A program made the position numbers and the translations under genes. This document shows, one piece after another, positions 51,286 to 61,038 of a stretch of DNA of 64,000 bases; position 1 is the first letter of the stretch; each line of letters opens with the position of its first letter. Source of the DNA: Cyclobacteriaceae bacterium (lineage in GTDB: Bacteria > Bacteroidota > Bacteroidia > Cytophagales > Cyclobacteriaceae); assembly GCA_028278225.1 (NCBI GenBank), contig JANQEU010000055.1, positions 124,001 through 188,000 of the forward strand, written 5' to 3'. The notes below the pieces were generated by a model that ran no database searches, was not told the DNA's origin, and saw only the letters and a list, made by a program, of their open reading frames with translations.

Positions 51286-52870
51286 TGATTGAAACGGGTT
51301 GATCTTTTGCAAGCCCATTGGCAAAAATAAAATTAAAAAAACCACTCTTTGTTGTGAGCGCAATACCTCCGCCAATACCGGCTATTATTCTTCTCTTGTC
51401 GGCAGAAAACGGGTTGTGGACGACTCCTGTATCAAAGAATAAGAGAAGGTATGACTGATCTTCCAAATATTGCCGGAACTCCAGTTGTTCCGTAACCATG
51501 GTTTTCGCAAAAATCTCATTTTCATTGAACCCGCGGAATGTTTTTAATCCACCTAACCTGTAAAGTTCATTTTCCACGAGGTTGTCGTTGTCTATGTATC
51601 GAAATATTGATCTGCCGGTCACTGAAGCCCGCTTACCAATGGTTTTTTGAAAAAACAGGGATCCTTCAAGCCTTACGGCTACGCCACCGGCCCCCAGAGA
51701 ATCTCCGGCTCCCTGATCGTCAATTTTCTTGTCTCCCACTTCCGACAAAAAACCAAATGATATCTCGTCGGCTCGTGATATTCCACTAAAATTGTCCTGA
51801 CTTGAAACTGATAGTCCATACCAGTTCGTCATGAACGGCACGTATTTTTCGTTTCCGGCTGTTTCGATCAGTGTACTGGCGTCTTGCTCAAAACGAAATG
51901 CCATGAGCAGACCTCCGGATATATTTTTGCTGATTGAGATCCCAAGGTTACGATTAAGGAATGTTGTATCCTGCTTAAACATCGAAACCTCAAACCCAAG
52001 TGTCAAATCGGAATGTAAAAAATAGGGGTGAGAATAATCCAGATCCAATGATTGCGAGAACTCCTGAAATCGATTCCAACTGAATGACAGCCTTTTCCCC
52101 GATCTGAATAAATTTCTCAGCTCCAGGTCGAGGTAGCCGGTCAGGATTGATTTTGAGTTCCGGCTTTGCAGTAATCCAATCACTCCTTCAAATGTGTTGG
52201 TGTTTTGCACCTGGATACTTGTATGGATCATGGCTTTGCCATTGCTAAAACCAATGCCGGGTGCTTCCGTGAATTTCAGGAAGGGAAACAACTCCAGTTT
52301 TTTGCTCATGCTTTGATAGTCAATCTCCCGAAATGGTTCTCCCGGAACCATGTTGAACACATCCCACAGGAACCGGTCACTTAATCTACCCGAAAGTCCT
52401 GCAACTCTAATTGTGTCATACGTAATAAGTACTTTCCTGTCGATGATGATATCTGCCAGAACCTGATCCTTTTTTTCTTCAATGTTGGCCAGCGACAACG
52501 ACACAAATGGATAACCGGAATCAGAATATTCATCCAATAGATCATCCAAATCCCGGACTTTCCTTAAATGGATTTCAGCGGAATCCACAATTACCCGTTT
52601 TGGTCTCCAACGATACTTTTCGCCAAAATGGAAATACAAAAATTCATCGGCGCCTGTACGCTTTATACTATCTAGGTTCGAGTAAATGTACCCTTCCATA
52701 ATTTTGTTGACAAGAAATTGCCGCACCTGCGAGGTGACCTGAAGCGAGTCACTTCGGGATATATTGAATGTATCGGCACCAGCAATCCAGTACTGAGTCT
52801 GCGCATTGACCCCGGTATTGAGCACAAGCCAAAAAAGGATGAACAGGCACCACTTACACAGCTTCTCCAC
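51245..52870 (-). CDS. BamA/TamA-like outer-membrane assembly protein (Omp85 family)
   Basis: A 541-residue Omp85-type protein. Signal peptide MEKLCKWCLFILFWLVLNTG ending VNAQ, GTG start at 52870. About 180 residues of POTRA-like repeats follow (PFVSLSLANIEEKKDQVLAD, ITYDTIRVAGLSGRLSDRFL, PFREIDYQSMSKKLELFPFL). The C-terminal barrel carries the Omp85 signature YRLGGLKTFRGFNENEIF, close to the LRGF lid-lock motif, and ends FGFTSYF with terminal Phe. The reduced POTRA number suggests a TamA-like or paralogue role rather than the core BamA. Divergent from hemW (33 bp); first gene of the run leading into hemD and gldKLMN. Confidence 0.85.
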   Translation of the reverse strand: MEKLCKWCLFILFWLVLNTGVNAQTQYWIAGADTFNISRSDSLQVTSQVRQFLVNKIMEGYIYSNLDSIKRTGADEFLYFHFGEKYRWRPKRVIVDSAEIHLRKVRDLDDLLDEYSDSGYPFVSLSLANIEEKKDQVLADIIIDRKVLITYDTIRVAGLSGRLSDRFLWDVFNMVPGEPFREIDYQSMSKKLELFPFLKFTEAPGIGFSNGKAMIHTSIQVQNTNTFEGVIGLLQSRNSKSILTGYLDLELRNLFRSGKRLSFSWNRFQEFSQSLDLDYSHPYFLHSDLTLGFEVSMFKQDTTFLNRNLGISISKNISGGLLMAFRFEQDASTLIETAGNEKYVPFMTNWYGLSVSSQDNFSGISRADEISFGFLSEVGDKKIDDQGAGDSLGAGGVAVRLEGSLFFQKTIGKRASVTGRSIFRYIDNDNLVENELYRLGGLKTFRGFNENEIFAKTMVTEQLEFRQYLEDQSYLLLFFDTGVVHNPFSADKRRIIAGIGGGIALTTKSGFFNFIFANGLAKDQPVSINDTKIHFGFTSYF

Positions 52871-52903
52871 AAAATGTAAATTTGGATCAGTAAACGTAGT
52901 GAA

Positions 52904-54028
52904 TTGGCAGGATTATATATTCATATTCCGTATTGTACTAAAGCCTGCCATTACTGTGACTTTCATTTTAGTACAAATCTGGGTACCCGCGATGATCTGA
53001 TTGAATGTTTGAAAAGAGAGATCCGGCTTAAGTCGGATCCTGATACGAAACTGAAAACCATCTATTTCGGTGGTGGAACCCCATCCATTTTAACCAAAAG
53101 TGAGTTGAATGGTATTTTGAGACAGATCTACCAAAGTTATGATGCCGGTCTATCCGAGGAAATTACAATTGAATCCAATCCTGAAGATCTTACACTTTCC
53201 AAATTGGGATCATATATGTCGATGGGAATCAACAGACTTAGCATCGGTGTCCAGACATTTAATGATCAAAAACTCAAATTTTTGAATAGAAACCATGATA
53301 GTATCAGGGCAAAGAAAGCAATCAGGGACGCGCAGCAAACGGGCTTTGAAAATGTGTCTGCTGATTTGATTTTCGGTATCCCCGGAACCGGAATGAAGGA
53401 ATGGCAAACGGACCTTGCACAGATCCTGGAATTTAATATTCCCCATATTTCCATATATGGACTGACGATTGAGGAGAGGACGGCATTCGGCAATTGGACC
53501 AGACGAGGCAAAATAGACCCCATGCAAGAAGATCTTCAAATTGCACAGTTCGAGCTTGCCCATGAAGTTCTGACAGAAAATGGCTACGAACATTACGAAG
53601 TGTCAAATTATGCTTTACCTGGATTCAGGTCTGTCCACAATCTTTCCTATTGGACGCAGGAAAAATACACAGGGATCGGACCCGGCGCCCATTCTTATGA
53701 CGGGGTAGCGCGTAGCATAAATATTTCGCATAATCGCAAATATGTCAAATCGATCATGGAGGGTGTGATACCGGAGACGGTTGAGCATCTAACCGGAACC
53801 CAGAAACTGAATGAATATGTTATGACACGATGCAGGACCAGTTTCGGTATCAATCCGGATTACATAAAAAATATGTTCGGCAGGGACCTGCTGGAAGATA
53901 AAGACGCTGAACTGGATCAACTGGAAAGGCGCGGACTGATTCACCTGTCAGATGGCGGGATCTTCGCCAGTCCAAAAGGATATTTGATGGCAGATGAAAT
54001 TGCATTGAAGTTATTTTATGATGAATAG
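52904..54028 (+). CDS. hemW: HemW-like radical SAM protein (coproporphyrinogen oxidase-like)
   Basis: A 374-residue radical SAM enzyme. The start is a TTG at 52904, because MAGLYIHIPYCTKACHYCDF fits the family N-terminus and the [4Fe-4S]-binding Cys11, Cys15 and Cys18 of CTKACHYC. Other motifs: TIYFGGGTPSIL near 48, TIESNPEDL near 80, NRLSIGVQTFND near 100 and SADLIFGIPG near 150. HemW homologues bind haem rather than oxidising coproporphyrinogen; true HemN has an extra N-terminal stretch missing here. Divergent from the Omp85 gene with a 33-bp gap. Confidence 0.9.
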   Translation: MAGLYIHIPYCTKACHYCDFHFSTNLGTRDDLIECLKREIRLKSDPDTKLKTIYFGGGTPSILTKSELNGILRQIYQSYDAGLSEEITIESNPEDLTLSKLGSYMSMGINRLSIGVQTFNDQKLKFLNRNHDSIRAKKAIRDAQQTGFENVSADLIFGIPGTGMKEWQTDLAQILEFNIPHISIYGLTIEERTAFGNWTRRGKIDPMQEDLQIAQFELAHEVLTENGYEHYEVSNYALPGFRSVHNLSYWTQEKYTGIGPGAHSYDGVARSINISHNRKYVKSIMEGVIPETVEHLTGTQKLNEYVMTRCRTSFGINPDYIKNMFGRDLLEDKDAELDQLERRGLIHLSDGGIFASPKGYLMADEIALKLFYDE

Positions 54029-54058
54029 TTAACTTACAGTTAAAACTTCCGGCATCTG

Positions 54059-54427
54059 ATGAAAACTGACATAAAAAAGGCATTGGTACTCTTAAAATCG
54101 CTAATATTCCACTACCATGGCCTTGATCAGGATGAAAAAAAAATACTTGAGAAATATGTGAATGAAATAGATGCATGGGAGGAATACGAATGGGCTTCTG
54201 ATTTCATTGCACTGGACTATTTGTCAGCTTTCGAAAGATCCAAGGAATTTCTGGGTAAGGTATTTAATGCGATGCCCGAGGAAAAGAGATTGGAATATCT
54301 ATTGGATACCTGGGAGTCCAATCATCTGAAGGGATACGTCACTGAAATGGAAACAACCGCCATGATCAATCTGGCCAAGGATTGGTCAATCGAAAAGATG
54401 TTTCTTACCAAAATCAATCAGTCCTAG
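54059..54427 (+). CDS. small conserved hypothetical protein, all-helical
   Basis: A 122-residue cytoplasmic protein with no signal peptide. It is predicted all-helical and acidic with regular hydrophobic spacing (IKKALVLLKSLIFHYHGLDQ, ILEKYVNEIDAWEEYEWA, EKRLEYLLDTWESNHLKGYV). ALVLLKxLIxHxxxLDxxEK and the TAMINLAKDWSIE end loosely recall TerB-like domains. It lies 30 bp downstream of hemW in the same direction and may be co-transcribed. A role cannot be inferred. Confidence 0.72.
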   Translation: MKTDIKKALVLLKSLIFHYHGLDQDEKKILEKYVNEIDAWEEYEWASDFIALDYLSAFERSKEFLGKVFNAMPEEKRLEYLLDTWESNHLKGYVTEMETTAMINLAKDWSIEKMFLTKINQS

Positions 54428-54632
54428 CCCTTCTGTCTTAAACTCACGGTTCAGGAGGAACTATGTTAATTGTGCGATAAATTTCGGCGGCCAATTTTAT
54501 CATAACCGATTTTATCCGTAAACGACATTTTCCATTTACGGGGTGTAATATTCCTTGAAGTATTATAGCATTCGGTAGTTTATCATACCGGAGTTATAAT
54601 CACGCCATTTGAGTAGAAAGCGTGATCTCAGG
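54428..54632. terminator. convergent intergenic region with short hairpins
   Basis: 205 bp between convergent genes. Perfect stems occur at 54516-54522/54535-54541 (CCGTAAA/TTTACGG) and 54599-54605/54620-54626 (ATCACGC/GCGTGAT), and CGGTA...TACCG lies near 54575. None has a proper U-run, so they are possible 3'-end structures rather than textbook terminators. No gene is present. Confidence 0.35.
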
Positions 54633-55361
54633 TCAGAGGCTCATTTTTTCTTTAAATCGGGCTGCCTGTCTTCTGCTGACCTCCACTTTTTCACCGCCCC
54701 TGAGTTGCACCAGGAGACCGCCATTAAACCATGTTTCAATATTCTCGACCCAGCTCAAATTGATGATATGTTTTCTGCTCGCCCTGAAAAAACTCCGGTC
54801 ATCCAGCCTTTCATCCAATGCATTTAAGCTTTTGTGGATCATGGGCTTGAAATTGTTGAAGTAGACTTTAATATAGTTACCATCAGATTCGAATAACCGT
54901 ATATCCTCCAACTTCACAAACCAGCACTTATCTCCGTCTTTTACAAAAACCTGGTCGTTGATGGTCAGGGTTTTGGTTATCGGCTTGTCATCAGGTGCGT
55001 CGGACCTCCTTTCTTTCAGGGCCTGGACCTTCTGAATGGAATCCTTTAACCTTTCCTCCTGAATTGGCTTCAGCAGGTAGTCCAGTGCATTAAAATCAAA
55101 TGCTTTGATCGCGAATTCGTCATAAGCAGTGGTGAATATGACATGAGGAACCTTGTCCAGTTGCTCGAGCAATTCGAATCCTGACTTTCCGGGCATTTGT
55201 ATATCCAGAAAAATGAGATCCGGCTGGTGCTGGTTGATCTTTGTAAAGGCGTCATCAGCATTTATTGCCTCATCTACAATTTCAATTTCCGGGTAGTTTT
55301 CCAGTAAAGAATTGAGCTCTTTCCTTGCTAGTCGCTCGTCATCGACGATTATTGTTCTCAT
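54633..55361 (-). CDS. LytTR-family response regulator
   Basis: A 242-residue response regulator. The receiver domain spans residues 1-118 with acidic pocket Asp7/Asp8, phosphoacceptor Asp53 in LIFLDIQMPGKSG, and the Lys in YLLKPIQEER. The C-terminal LytTR DNA-binding domain (about 135-240) contains FVKLEDIRLFESDGNYIKVY and SFFRASRKHIINLSWV. Such regulators bind imperfect direct repeats at promoters. Transcribed 3 bp after the partner histidine kinase. Target unknown. Confidence 0.95.
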   Translation of the reverse strand: MRTIIVDDERLARKELNSLLENYPEIEIVDEAINADDAFTKINQHQPDLIFLDIQMPGKSGFELLEQLDKVPHVIFTTAYDEFAIKAFDFNALDYLLKPIQEERLKDSIQKVQALKERRSDAPDDKPITKTLTINDQVFVKDGDKCWFVKLEDIRLFESDGNYIKVYFNNFKPMIHKSLNALDERLDDRSFFRASRKHIINLSWVENIETWFNGGLLVQLRGGEKVEVSRRQAARFKEKMSL

Positions 55362-55364
55362 AGA

Positions 55365-56384
55365 TTATTCGGGTATAATTATTTCGGTTAGTACAGTGTT
55401 TGAATTGTTGTTACCAATATTGAACCTGGCATTTTCACCGTAAATTAACTCCAGGCGCTTTCTGGTATTTAGCAAACCATATCCAATTGAGGGGGTTCTG
55501 CCATTCATAAATTGTCCGGTATTGCTTATTCGAATATTAAGACCTTCGGCGGTTACTTCCGTTTCGATCTTAATCACCCCTCCGCTCTTTAACGTAGAAA
55601 CTCCGTGTTTGATACCATTTTCAACCAAAGTCTGGATCATCAGCGGCGGAATGTAGTAGTCGTAGGATTTAGGGTCAATGTCCATTATAGCTTTAAGTCG
55701 CTCCTCGTAGCGAATCGCTTCCAATTCCAGGTAATCCTTCACAGTGCGGATTTCTTCCTCAAAAGGCACAAGTTTTTTTCGCTCGGTCGATAATGAGTTT
55801 CTCAGAATATTGGAGAGCTGTGTTATGGCATTTTTTGATTTCGCAGGATCCTCATCCACAAGGGCCCTGATGCTATTCAGGGCATTGAATATAAAGTGAG
55901 GATTCAACTGTGACTTCAGGTTGTTCAATTCCACTTCTTTCAAGGTTGCCTCATGCTGCAAGGATTTGTTGTATCGTTCAAAATAATGGAACGAAAGATA
56001 AAGCAGTGACCAAAAAAGTAAAACTCCGATAGATACCATCAGGCTTGCCATGATCGAAAAAAAACTAAAGTCAGTTTGTGGATTCAGATCCCCGGTGGCC
56101 CATGAAACACCGATAATAAACAGATAGTGCAGGATCGATAAAAGAAAGGATCCTAGTATAAACCTGGGAATAAGAGAATACCATTTATACTTCAGCCACC
56201 CCAATCGAAGTACGAGTTCACGGAACAAATGTGTCAGCAGAATATAAAAGATTACCTGGATAAGCTGGCTGATCACGAAGAACTCATCGATTGCACCCGC
56301 TACGGAAAACAAGAATATCTGAAGCAACCCAAAAATGGTCCACCCAAATATCTGGCATAACCAATATATCTTGTTCTTGTTCAT
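55365..56384 (-). CDS. LytS/YehU-type sensor histidine kinase
   Basis: A 339-residue sensor kinase of the His_kinase (PF06580) family. Four membrane helices occupy about residues 5-130 (IYWLCQIFGWTIFGLLQIFL, VISQLIQVIFYILLTHL, LIPRFILGSFLLSILHYLF, ASLMVSIGVLLFWSLLYL). Then comes the phosphoacceptor His163 in LKSQLNPHFIFNALNSIRA. The ATPase part shows the N-box-like LVENGIKHG and the G-box SIGYGLLNTRKRLELIYG. No periplasmic sensor loop of notable size is visible, so it may sense membrane or intramembrane signals. Paired with the LytTR regulator 3 bp downstream. Confidence 0.94.
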   Translation of the reverse strand: MNKNKIYWLCQIFGWTIFGLLQIFLFSVAGAIDEFFVISQLIQVIFYILLTHLFRELVLRLGWLKYKWYSLIPRFILGSFLLSILHYLFIIGVSWATGDLNPQTDFSFFSIMASLMVSIGVLLFWSLLYLSFHYFERYNKSLQHEATLKEVELNNLKSQLNPHFIFNALNSIRALVDEDPAKSKNAITQLSNILRNSLSTERKKLVPFEEEIRTVKDYLELEAIRYEERLKAIMDIDPKSYDYYIPPLMIQTLVENGIKHGVSTLKSGGVIKIETEVTAEGLNIRISNTGQFMNGRTPSIGYGLLNTRKRLELIYGENARFNIGNNNSNTVLTEIIIPE

Positions 56385-56459
56385 TTTATCATCGATGAAA
56401 CTCCGGTGGACTAATGCAAATATCTGAGTTTTAGATCAGACTTATCCTATGGCCTCACG

Positions 56460-59315
56460 CTAGTTGCGCAATTCACTCTCCAGAAATCTGGCAGTAAAGC
56501 TGTTTTTCTGCCGGACTATTTTTTCAGGAGTTCCTTCCGCAACAATTTCACCTCCGTCGTTCCCACCGTCGGGCCCAAGGTCAATTATGTGATCCGCCAC
56601 CTTGATCACATCCATATTGTGTTCTACAATCAAAACAGTGTTTCCTTTGTCAACCAACCGGTTCAACACATCCAAAAGATGCTGAATATCCTGAAAGTGA
56701 AGGCCGGTTGTAGGCTCATCTAAAATGTAAAAAGTCTTGCCCGTATCTTTTTTGGAGAGTTCGGTTGCCAATTTCACCCTTTGAGCTTCTCCGCCGGAAA
56801 GTGTAGTAGCATGCTGTCCCAGGGATATGTATCCCAATCCGACATCATTCAATGTCTTTATTCTGCGAAGTATTTTGGGCTGATGGTCAAAAAATTCCAC
56901 GGCCTGTTCGACAGTCATCTCCAAAATATCGGATATTGATTTCCCCTTGAACCGGACCTCAAGTGTTTCCCTATTGTATCTCTTCCCTTTGCACGTCTCA
57001 CAGGGGACCAGGACATCCGGCAGGAAGTCCATTTCAATCAATCTCATTCCTCCTCCCTGGCAGGTTTCACACCTGCCGCCTTTAACATTAAATGAGAACC
57101 GCCCAGGTTTATACCCCCGGATCTTGGATTCGGGCAATTCCGCAAACAATGATCTAATGTCAGAGAATACACCCGTATAGGTTGCCGGATTGGATCTTGG
57201 TGTCCGGCCGATTGGACTCTGATCCACCTCTATAACTTTGTCAATTTCATCCATTCCCGAGATCGCCTTATAGGATAAAGGCTCCTGCCTGGATTTATAA
57301 AAGTGTTTTCTCAGCACGGCGTATAGTGTTTCATGGATCAGCGTAGACTTACCACTTCCGGAAACACCGGTAACACAGATCATTTTGCCTAATGGAATGG
57401 TGAGATTGACATCTTTGAGGTTATGGCCATTGGCTCCTTTCAGTTTCAGGTTTTTACCATTTCCATTTCTCCTCTCAGAAGGGATTTCAATTGACCTGTC
57501 CCCATTTAAATAATCCGCTGTAGCTGTGTGATTTTTGATGAAATCATCCGGCGAAGAAGCTGCTACGATCAGACCTCCATGGCGTCCCGCTCCCGGGCCG
57601 ATGTCAACGATAAAATCCGATTCAAGCATCATATCCTTATCGTGCTCCACCACGATCACCGTATTGCCAAGGTTCCTGAGATCTTTCAGCGCCCGGATCA
57701 GTTTGAAGTTGTCCCTGTGGTGCAGACCTATGCTTGGCTCATCAAGAATGTAAAGCACGTTGACAAGCTGTGTGCCAATTTGAGTTGCCAGCCTGATGCG
57801 TTGTGCCTCCCCTCCTGAGAGCGTTTTAAGCGGCCTGTTTAAAGTCAGATATGTGAGGCCGACGTCAAGGAGAAAACCAATTCTCTTCCGGATTTCTTTC
57901 AGGATTTCCTTCGCTATGATGTTCTGCTTTTCATTTAGCTTTTCTTCAATTCCTGCAAACCACTTGCCGAGATCGGTAATATTAAGTTCGGCGAGTTCGC
58001 CAATATTCCTGTCCTCAATTCTGAAATGAAGAGACTCCTTTTTAAGCCTTAGTCCGTTACAGGAAGGGCAATTTCGAACTGATGTGAAATCTTTGATCCA
58101 TTGCTGGGTTTTTTCTGTTCCGGTTTCTTTTTGTTTTTCCAGAAAATTTATGATCCCTTCAAATTTTGTGTGCCAGTTAGTGCCGGGATATTTTACCGAA
58201 CTTACTTCGACAGGAACATTATCTCCATAAAGCAAAACGTTTATAACATCCTCAGGGACTTTTTTGATTGGTGTGGAAAGAGAAATATTTCGCCTTTTAA
58301 GTATGGCTTCGATCTTCTTAAATATCCAAATATCCCGGTACTCTCCCAGTGGGACAATGCCCCCCCTGCTAATCGAGAGCTCTGGATCTGGGATCACATT
58401 TTCAATTGAAATCTCCTCAATCTGACCGAGGCCATTGCACTCGTGGCATGCTCCGTACGGAGAATTAAAGGAAAAAGTGTTTGGAGCAGGATCATCGTAG
58501 GCAATTCCGGTTTCCGGGTCCATCAGGTTCCTTGAAAAATATGAAATATGGCCTGCGTCATCCAACACAAGCAAAATTCCATTTCCCTGTTTCAGCGCCG
58601 TATTGATAGATTCCGAAATCCTTTTCCTGAATTCCTCCTTAACGATAATTCGGTCAATTACAATTTCAATGTCATGTGTCTTGTACCTGTCTACCTGCAT
58701 CTTGGATACAAGATCCCGGAGTTCCCCATCAACCCGCACTTTCGTATAACCCATTTTTCTGATCTGCTGAAACAGCTCCCGGTAATGACCTTTTCTGCCT
58801 TTGACGACAGGAGCCAAAATTGTCAACCTCTCTCCGTCATAATTGGTCATAATTTGATCCAGGATCTGATCTTCGGACTGCTTTTGCATGGGTTTACCGG
58901 AAACGTAAGAATAAGCTATACCGGCCCTGGCAAATAATAACCTTAGAAAATCGTAAACCTCGGTGACAGTACCAACAGTGGATCGAGGATTTCTGCTTGT
59001 AGTTTTCTGCTCAATGGAAATAACGGGGCTCAGTCCATTGATCTTGTCGACATCAGGCCTTTCCATGTTCCCAATGAAAGATCTGGCATAGGCTGAAAAA
59101 CTTTCCATATATCTCCGCTGACCTTCCGCATATATCGTGTCAAAAGCCAGAGATGATTTTCCACTCCCACTGATACCGGTGATTACCACGAGCTTATTGC
59201 GTGGTATGGTGAGATCAATATTCTTAAGATTGTGCTCTCGAGCTCCTATGATCTCTATTACCTCCTCTGCAGATTCGATGGCAACATCAACTTTTTCCTC
59301 GGTAATTGTATTCAT
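56460..59315 (-). CDS. uvrA: excinuclease ABC subunit A
   Basis: Damage-recognition ATPase of nucleotide excision repair, 951 residues. Two ABC units: the first Walker A is [20 protein letters not shown] near residue 48, the first signature [16 protein letters not shown] about 490. The second Walker A is [16 protein letters not shown] (about 650) and the second signature [16 protein letters not shown] near 825. Zinc-finger pairs CHECNGLG and CPSCNGL, and CETCQGGGM with [10 protein letters not shown], are intact. Length and motifs are typical. It is not adjacent to uvrC. Leftward, 75 bp after the histidine kinase start and 44 bp before the LOG gene. Confidence 0.98.
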   Translation of the reverse strand: MNTITEEKVDVAIESAEEVIEIIGAREHNLKNIDLTIPRNKLVVITGISGSGKSSLAFDTIYAEGQRRYMESFSAYARSFIGNMERPDVDKINGLSPVISIEQKTTSRNPRSTVGTVTEVYDFLRLLFARAGIAYSYVSGKPMQKQSEDQILDQIMTNYDGERLTILAPVVKGRKGHYRELFQQIRKMGYTKVRVDGELRDLVSKMQVDRYKTHDIEIVIDRIIVKEEFRKRISESINTALKQGNGILLVLDDAGHISYFSRNLMDPETGIAYDDPAPNTFSFNSPYGACHECNGLGQIEEISIENVIPDPELSISRGGIVPLGEYRDIWIFKKIEAILKRRNISLSTPIKKVPEDVINVLLYGDNVPVEVSSVKYPGTNWHTKFEGIINFLEKQKETGTEKTQQWIKDFTSVRNCPSCNGLRLKKESLHFRIEDRNIGELAELNITDLGKWFAGIEEKLNEKQNIIAKEILKEIRKRIGFLLDVGLTYLTLNRPLKTLSGGEAQRIRLATQIGTQLVNVLYILDEPSIGLHHRDNFKLIRALKDLRNLGNTVIVVEHDKDMMLESDFIVDIGPGAGRHGGLIVAASSPDDFIKNHTATADYLNGDRSIEIPSERRNGNGKNLKLKGANGHNLKDVNLTIPLGKMICVTGVSGSGKSTLIHETLYAVLRKHFYKSRQEPLSYKAISGMDEIDKVIEVDQSPIGRTPRSNPATYTGVFSDIRSLFAELPESKIRGYKPGRFSFNVKGGRCETCQGGGMRLIEMDFLPDVLVPCETCKGKRYNRETLEVRFKGKSISDILEMTVEQAVEFFDHQPKILRRIKTLNDVGLGYISLGQHATTLSGGEAQRVKLATELSKKDTGKTFYILDEPTTGLHFQDIQHLLDVLNRLVDKGNTVLIVEHNMDVIKVADHIIDLGPDGGNDGGEIVAEGTPEKIVRQKNSFTARFLESELRN

Positions 59316-59359
59316 AAAATGCGAATGGAACGCAAAACTAATATTTTGGATTCTGTAAT

Positions 59360-60082
59360 CTAGAAATTAGGTGAAAGCATGTACTTACTGTAAAATATAT
59401 CAATGACCTCCACGGCTTCCTCAGCGGTATCTACAATATTGATCAGATCAAGGTCTTCAGGACTAAGATTGTTTTCCCGTTTCAAAACAATTTCGGTGAT
59501 CCAATCCAAAAGTCCCCCCCAGAATTGCCGGTCAACCAAAACAATCGGGAATCTTCCTATTTTTTCAGTTTGTATTAATGTTAAAGACTCGAAGAATTCA
59601 TCTAACGTACCAAAGCCTCCTGGCATAACAATGAATCCCTGGGAATATCGGACAAACATGACTTTGCGGACAAAGAAATAATCAAAATTGATATTCTTAT
59701 CCATGTCTATAAACTTGTTCGAACTCTGCTCAAAAGGGAGATCAATGTTAAGTCCGACCGACTTGCCTCCCATGCGATAGGCGCCCCTGTTCCCGGCCTC
59801 CATTATCCCCGGTCCACCGCCTGTGATAACGCCATAGCCATGCTCTACCAACTTCATGGCAATTTCTTCTGCTTTCTTATAGTTCGGATGATCTACGGGA
59901 GTCCTGGCCGATCCGAAAATCGTGACGCAGGGACCGATCTTAGCCAGATTTTCGAATCCATTTACAAACTCACCCATTATTTTGAAGATTGCCCAGGAGT
60001 CCGTGCTCTTGATCTCTTTCCAGTCTTTGTCCTTAAAAGCTTTTCGGATCAGTTCTTCGTTATTTGAATTCTTCTCTGCCAT
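59360..60082 (-). CDS. LOG family protein (TIGR00730)
   Basis: A 240-residue LOG-family protein; characterised members release free nucleobases from nucleoside monophosphates. Motifs present: TIFGSARTPVDHPNYK near 55, VITGGGPGIMEAGNRGA near 83, and VMPGGFGTLDEFFESLTLIQ near 155, including the PGGxGTxxE catalytic signature (contrast the SLOG-type protein at 24179-24802, which lacks it). The N-terminal extension of about 40 residues (EELIRKAFKDKDWKEIKSTD) is typical of the Bacteroidetes form. It lies 44 bp before uvrA, perhaps in the same transcript. Confidence 0.93.
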   Translation of the reverse strand: MAEKNSNNEELIRKAFKDKDWKEIKSTDSWAIFKIMGEFVNGFENLAKIGPCVTIFGSARTPVDHPNYKKAEEIAMKLVEHGYGVITGGGPGIMEAGNRGAYRMGGKSVGLNIDLPFEQSSNKFIDMDKNINFDYFFVRKVMFVRYSQGFIVMPGGFGTLDEFFESLTLIQTEKIGRFPIVLVDRQFWGGLLDWITEIVLKRENNLSPEDLDLINIVDTAEEAVEVIDIFYSKYMLSPNF

Positions 60083-60138
60083 CTTTATTCTTGATTACCG
60101 AAAGGAAATATACGTCGTTTGGCCCAAGAAGGATATAG

Positions 60139-61038
60139 TCACAATAAATTCTTTAACGCTTTTTTTACGTTATCATACTCGAAGTGAAATCCGGCGTCCT
60201 GAATTTTCGCGGATGACACATTGTTACCACCCAGTAGCAATTCAGCTAATTCTCCAAACATCAGCCTGAGAGCAAATGAAGGAATGTTCGGAAGAAACAA
60301 AGGTCTGTTCAATGTCCGGGCGCAGGATCTTGTAAAATATCCGTTCGAAACAGGTTCCGGAGCTACTGCATTGAATGTCCCTTCCAACCCGGCCTCAATT
60401 ACGTACTTAAACATTTGACATAAGTCTTCCTCGTGGATCCAGCTCATAAATTGTTTGCCTGTCCCCAAAGGGGCTCCAACCCCATACCTGATCGGTGCCG
60501 CCAGCTTTGGAAGTGCTCCCCCGTGCTTGCTCAAAACAATTCCAATTCGAAGTTTCGTCACGGGAATTTTCAATTCGCTAAAGTTCTCTGCTTCTTTCTC
60601 CCAATCCAAAACGACCCTGGAAATGAAATCTTCACCGGCTCCCGAATCTTCGGTCACTTCGGCCAGGCCGCTATCAGCTCCATAAAATCCAATTGCTGAA
60701 GCCGAGATGAATCCCTTCAATTGCACACCCGATTTTTTCAATTCCTCAAACAAGAGCCTGGTGGAATTAACCCGGCTCGAGTAGATTTGTTCCTTCCTCT
60801 TTTTTGTCCATCTCTTTTCAGCAATGCCGGTACCAGCCAGATGTATGATATAATCAACATTTAGAGCCTCGCTTTCTATTTGTCCTTTGGAAATATCCCA
60901 CCTGAACGTTTTATAGAGACTACTTTCCCGTGCGCGTCTGCTCAGTTGAACCACTTCGTATCCACTTTCGGTCAAAAGCTTGCTTAATGCGGAACCTAGT
61001 AACCCTGTTCCTCCGGTGATTAATATCTTTGTTCGCAT
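60139..61038 (-). CDS. TIGR01777 family NAD-dependent epimerase
   Basis: A 299-residue short-chain dehydrogenase-like epimerase of the TIGR01777/YfcH family. Rossmann motif ITGGTGLLGSALSKLL (about 7-22), DYIIHLAGTGIAEKRW near 63, SASAIGFYGADSG near 117 (Tyr of the YxxxK-type region is replaced), and the C-terminal DUF1731 domain from about 245 (LFLPNIPSFALRLMFGELAE). The substrate is unknown. Its start codon overlaps that of the divergent gene at 61037 (sequence CATG), so the two genes share almost no intergenic space. Confidence 0.92.
   Translation of the reverse strand: MRTKILITGGTGLLGSALSKLLTESGYEVVQLSRRARESSLYKTFRWDISKGQIESEALNVDYIIHLAGTGIAEKRWTKKRKEQIYSSRVNSTRLLFEELKKSGVQLKGFISASAIGFYGADSGLAEVTEDSGAGEDFISRVVLDWEKEAENFSELKIPVTKLRIGIVLSKHGGALPKLAAPIRYGVGAPLGTGKQFMSWIHEEDLCQMFKYVIEAGLEGTFNAVAPEPVSNGYFTRSCARTLNRPLFLPNIPSFALRLMFGELAELLLGGNNVSSAKIQDAGFHFEYDNVKKALKNLL

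Noticed and set aside
60980-61036. Upstream TTG start for the secreted coiled-coil protein
   Set aside because: It would run through the epimerase coding sequence and put a non-hydrophobic stretch before the signal peptide.
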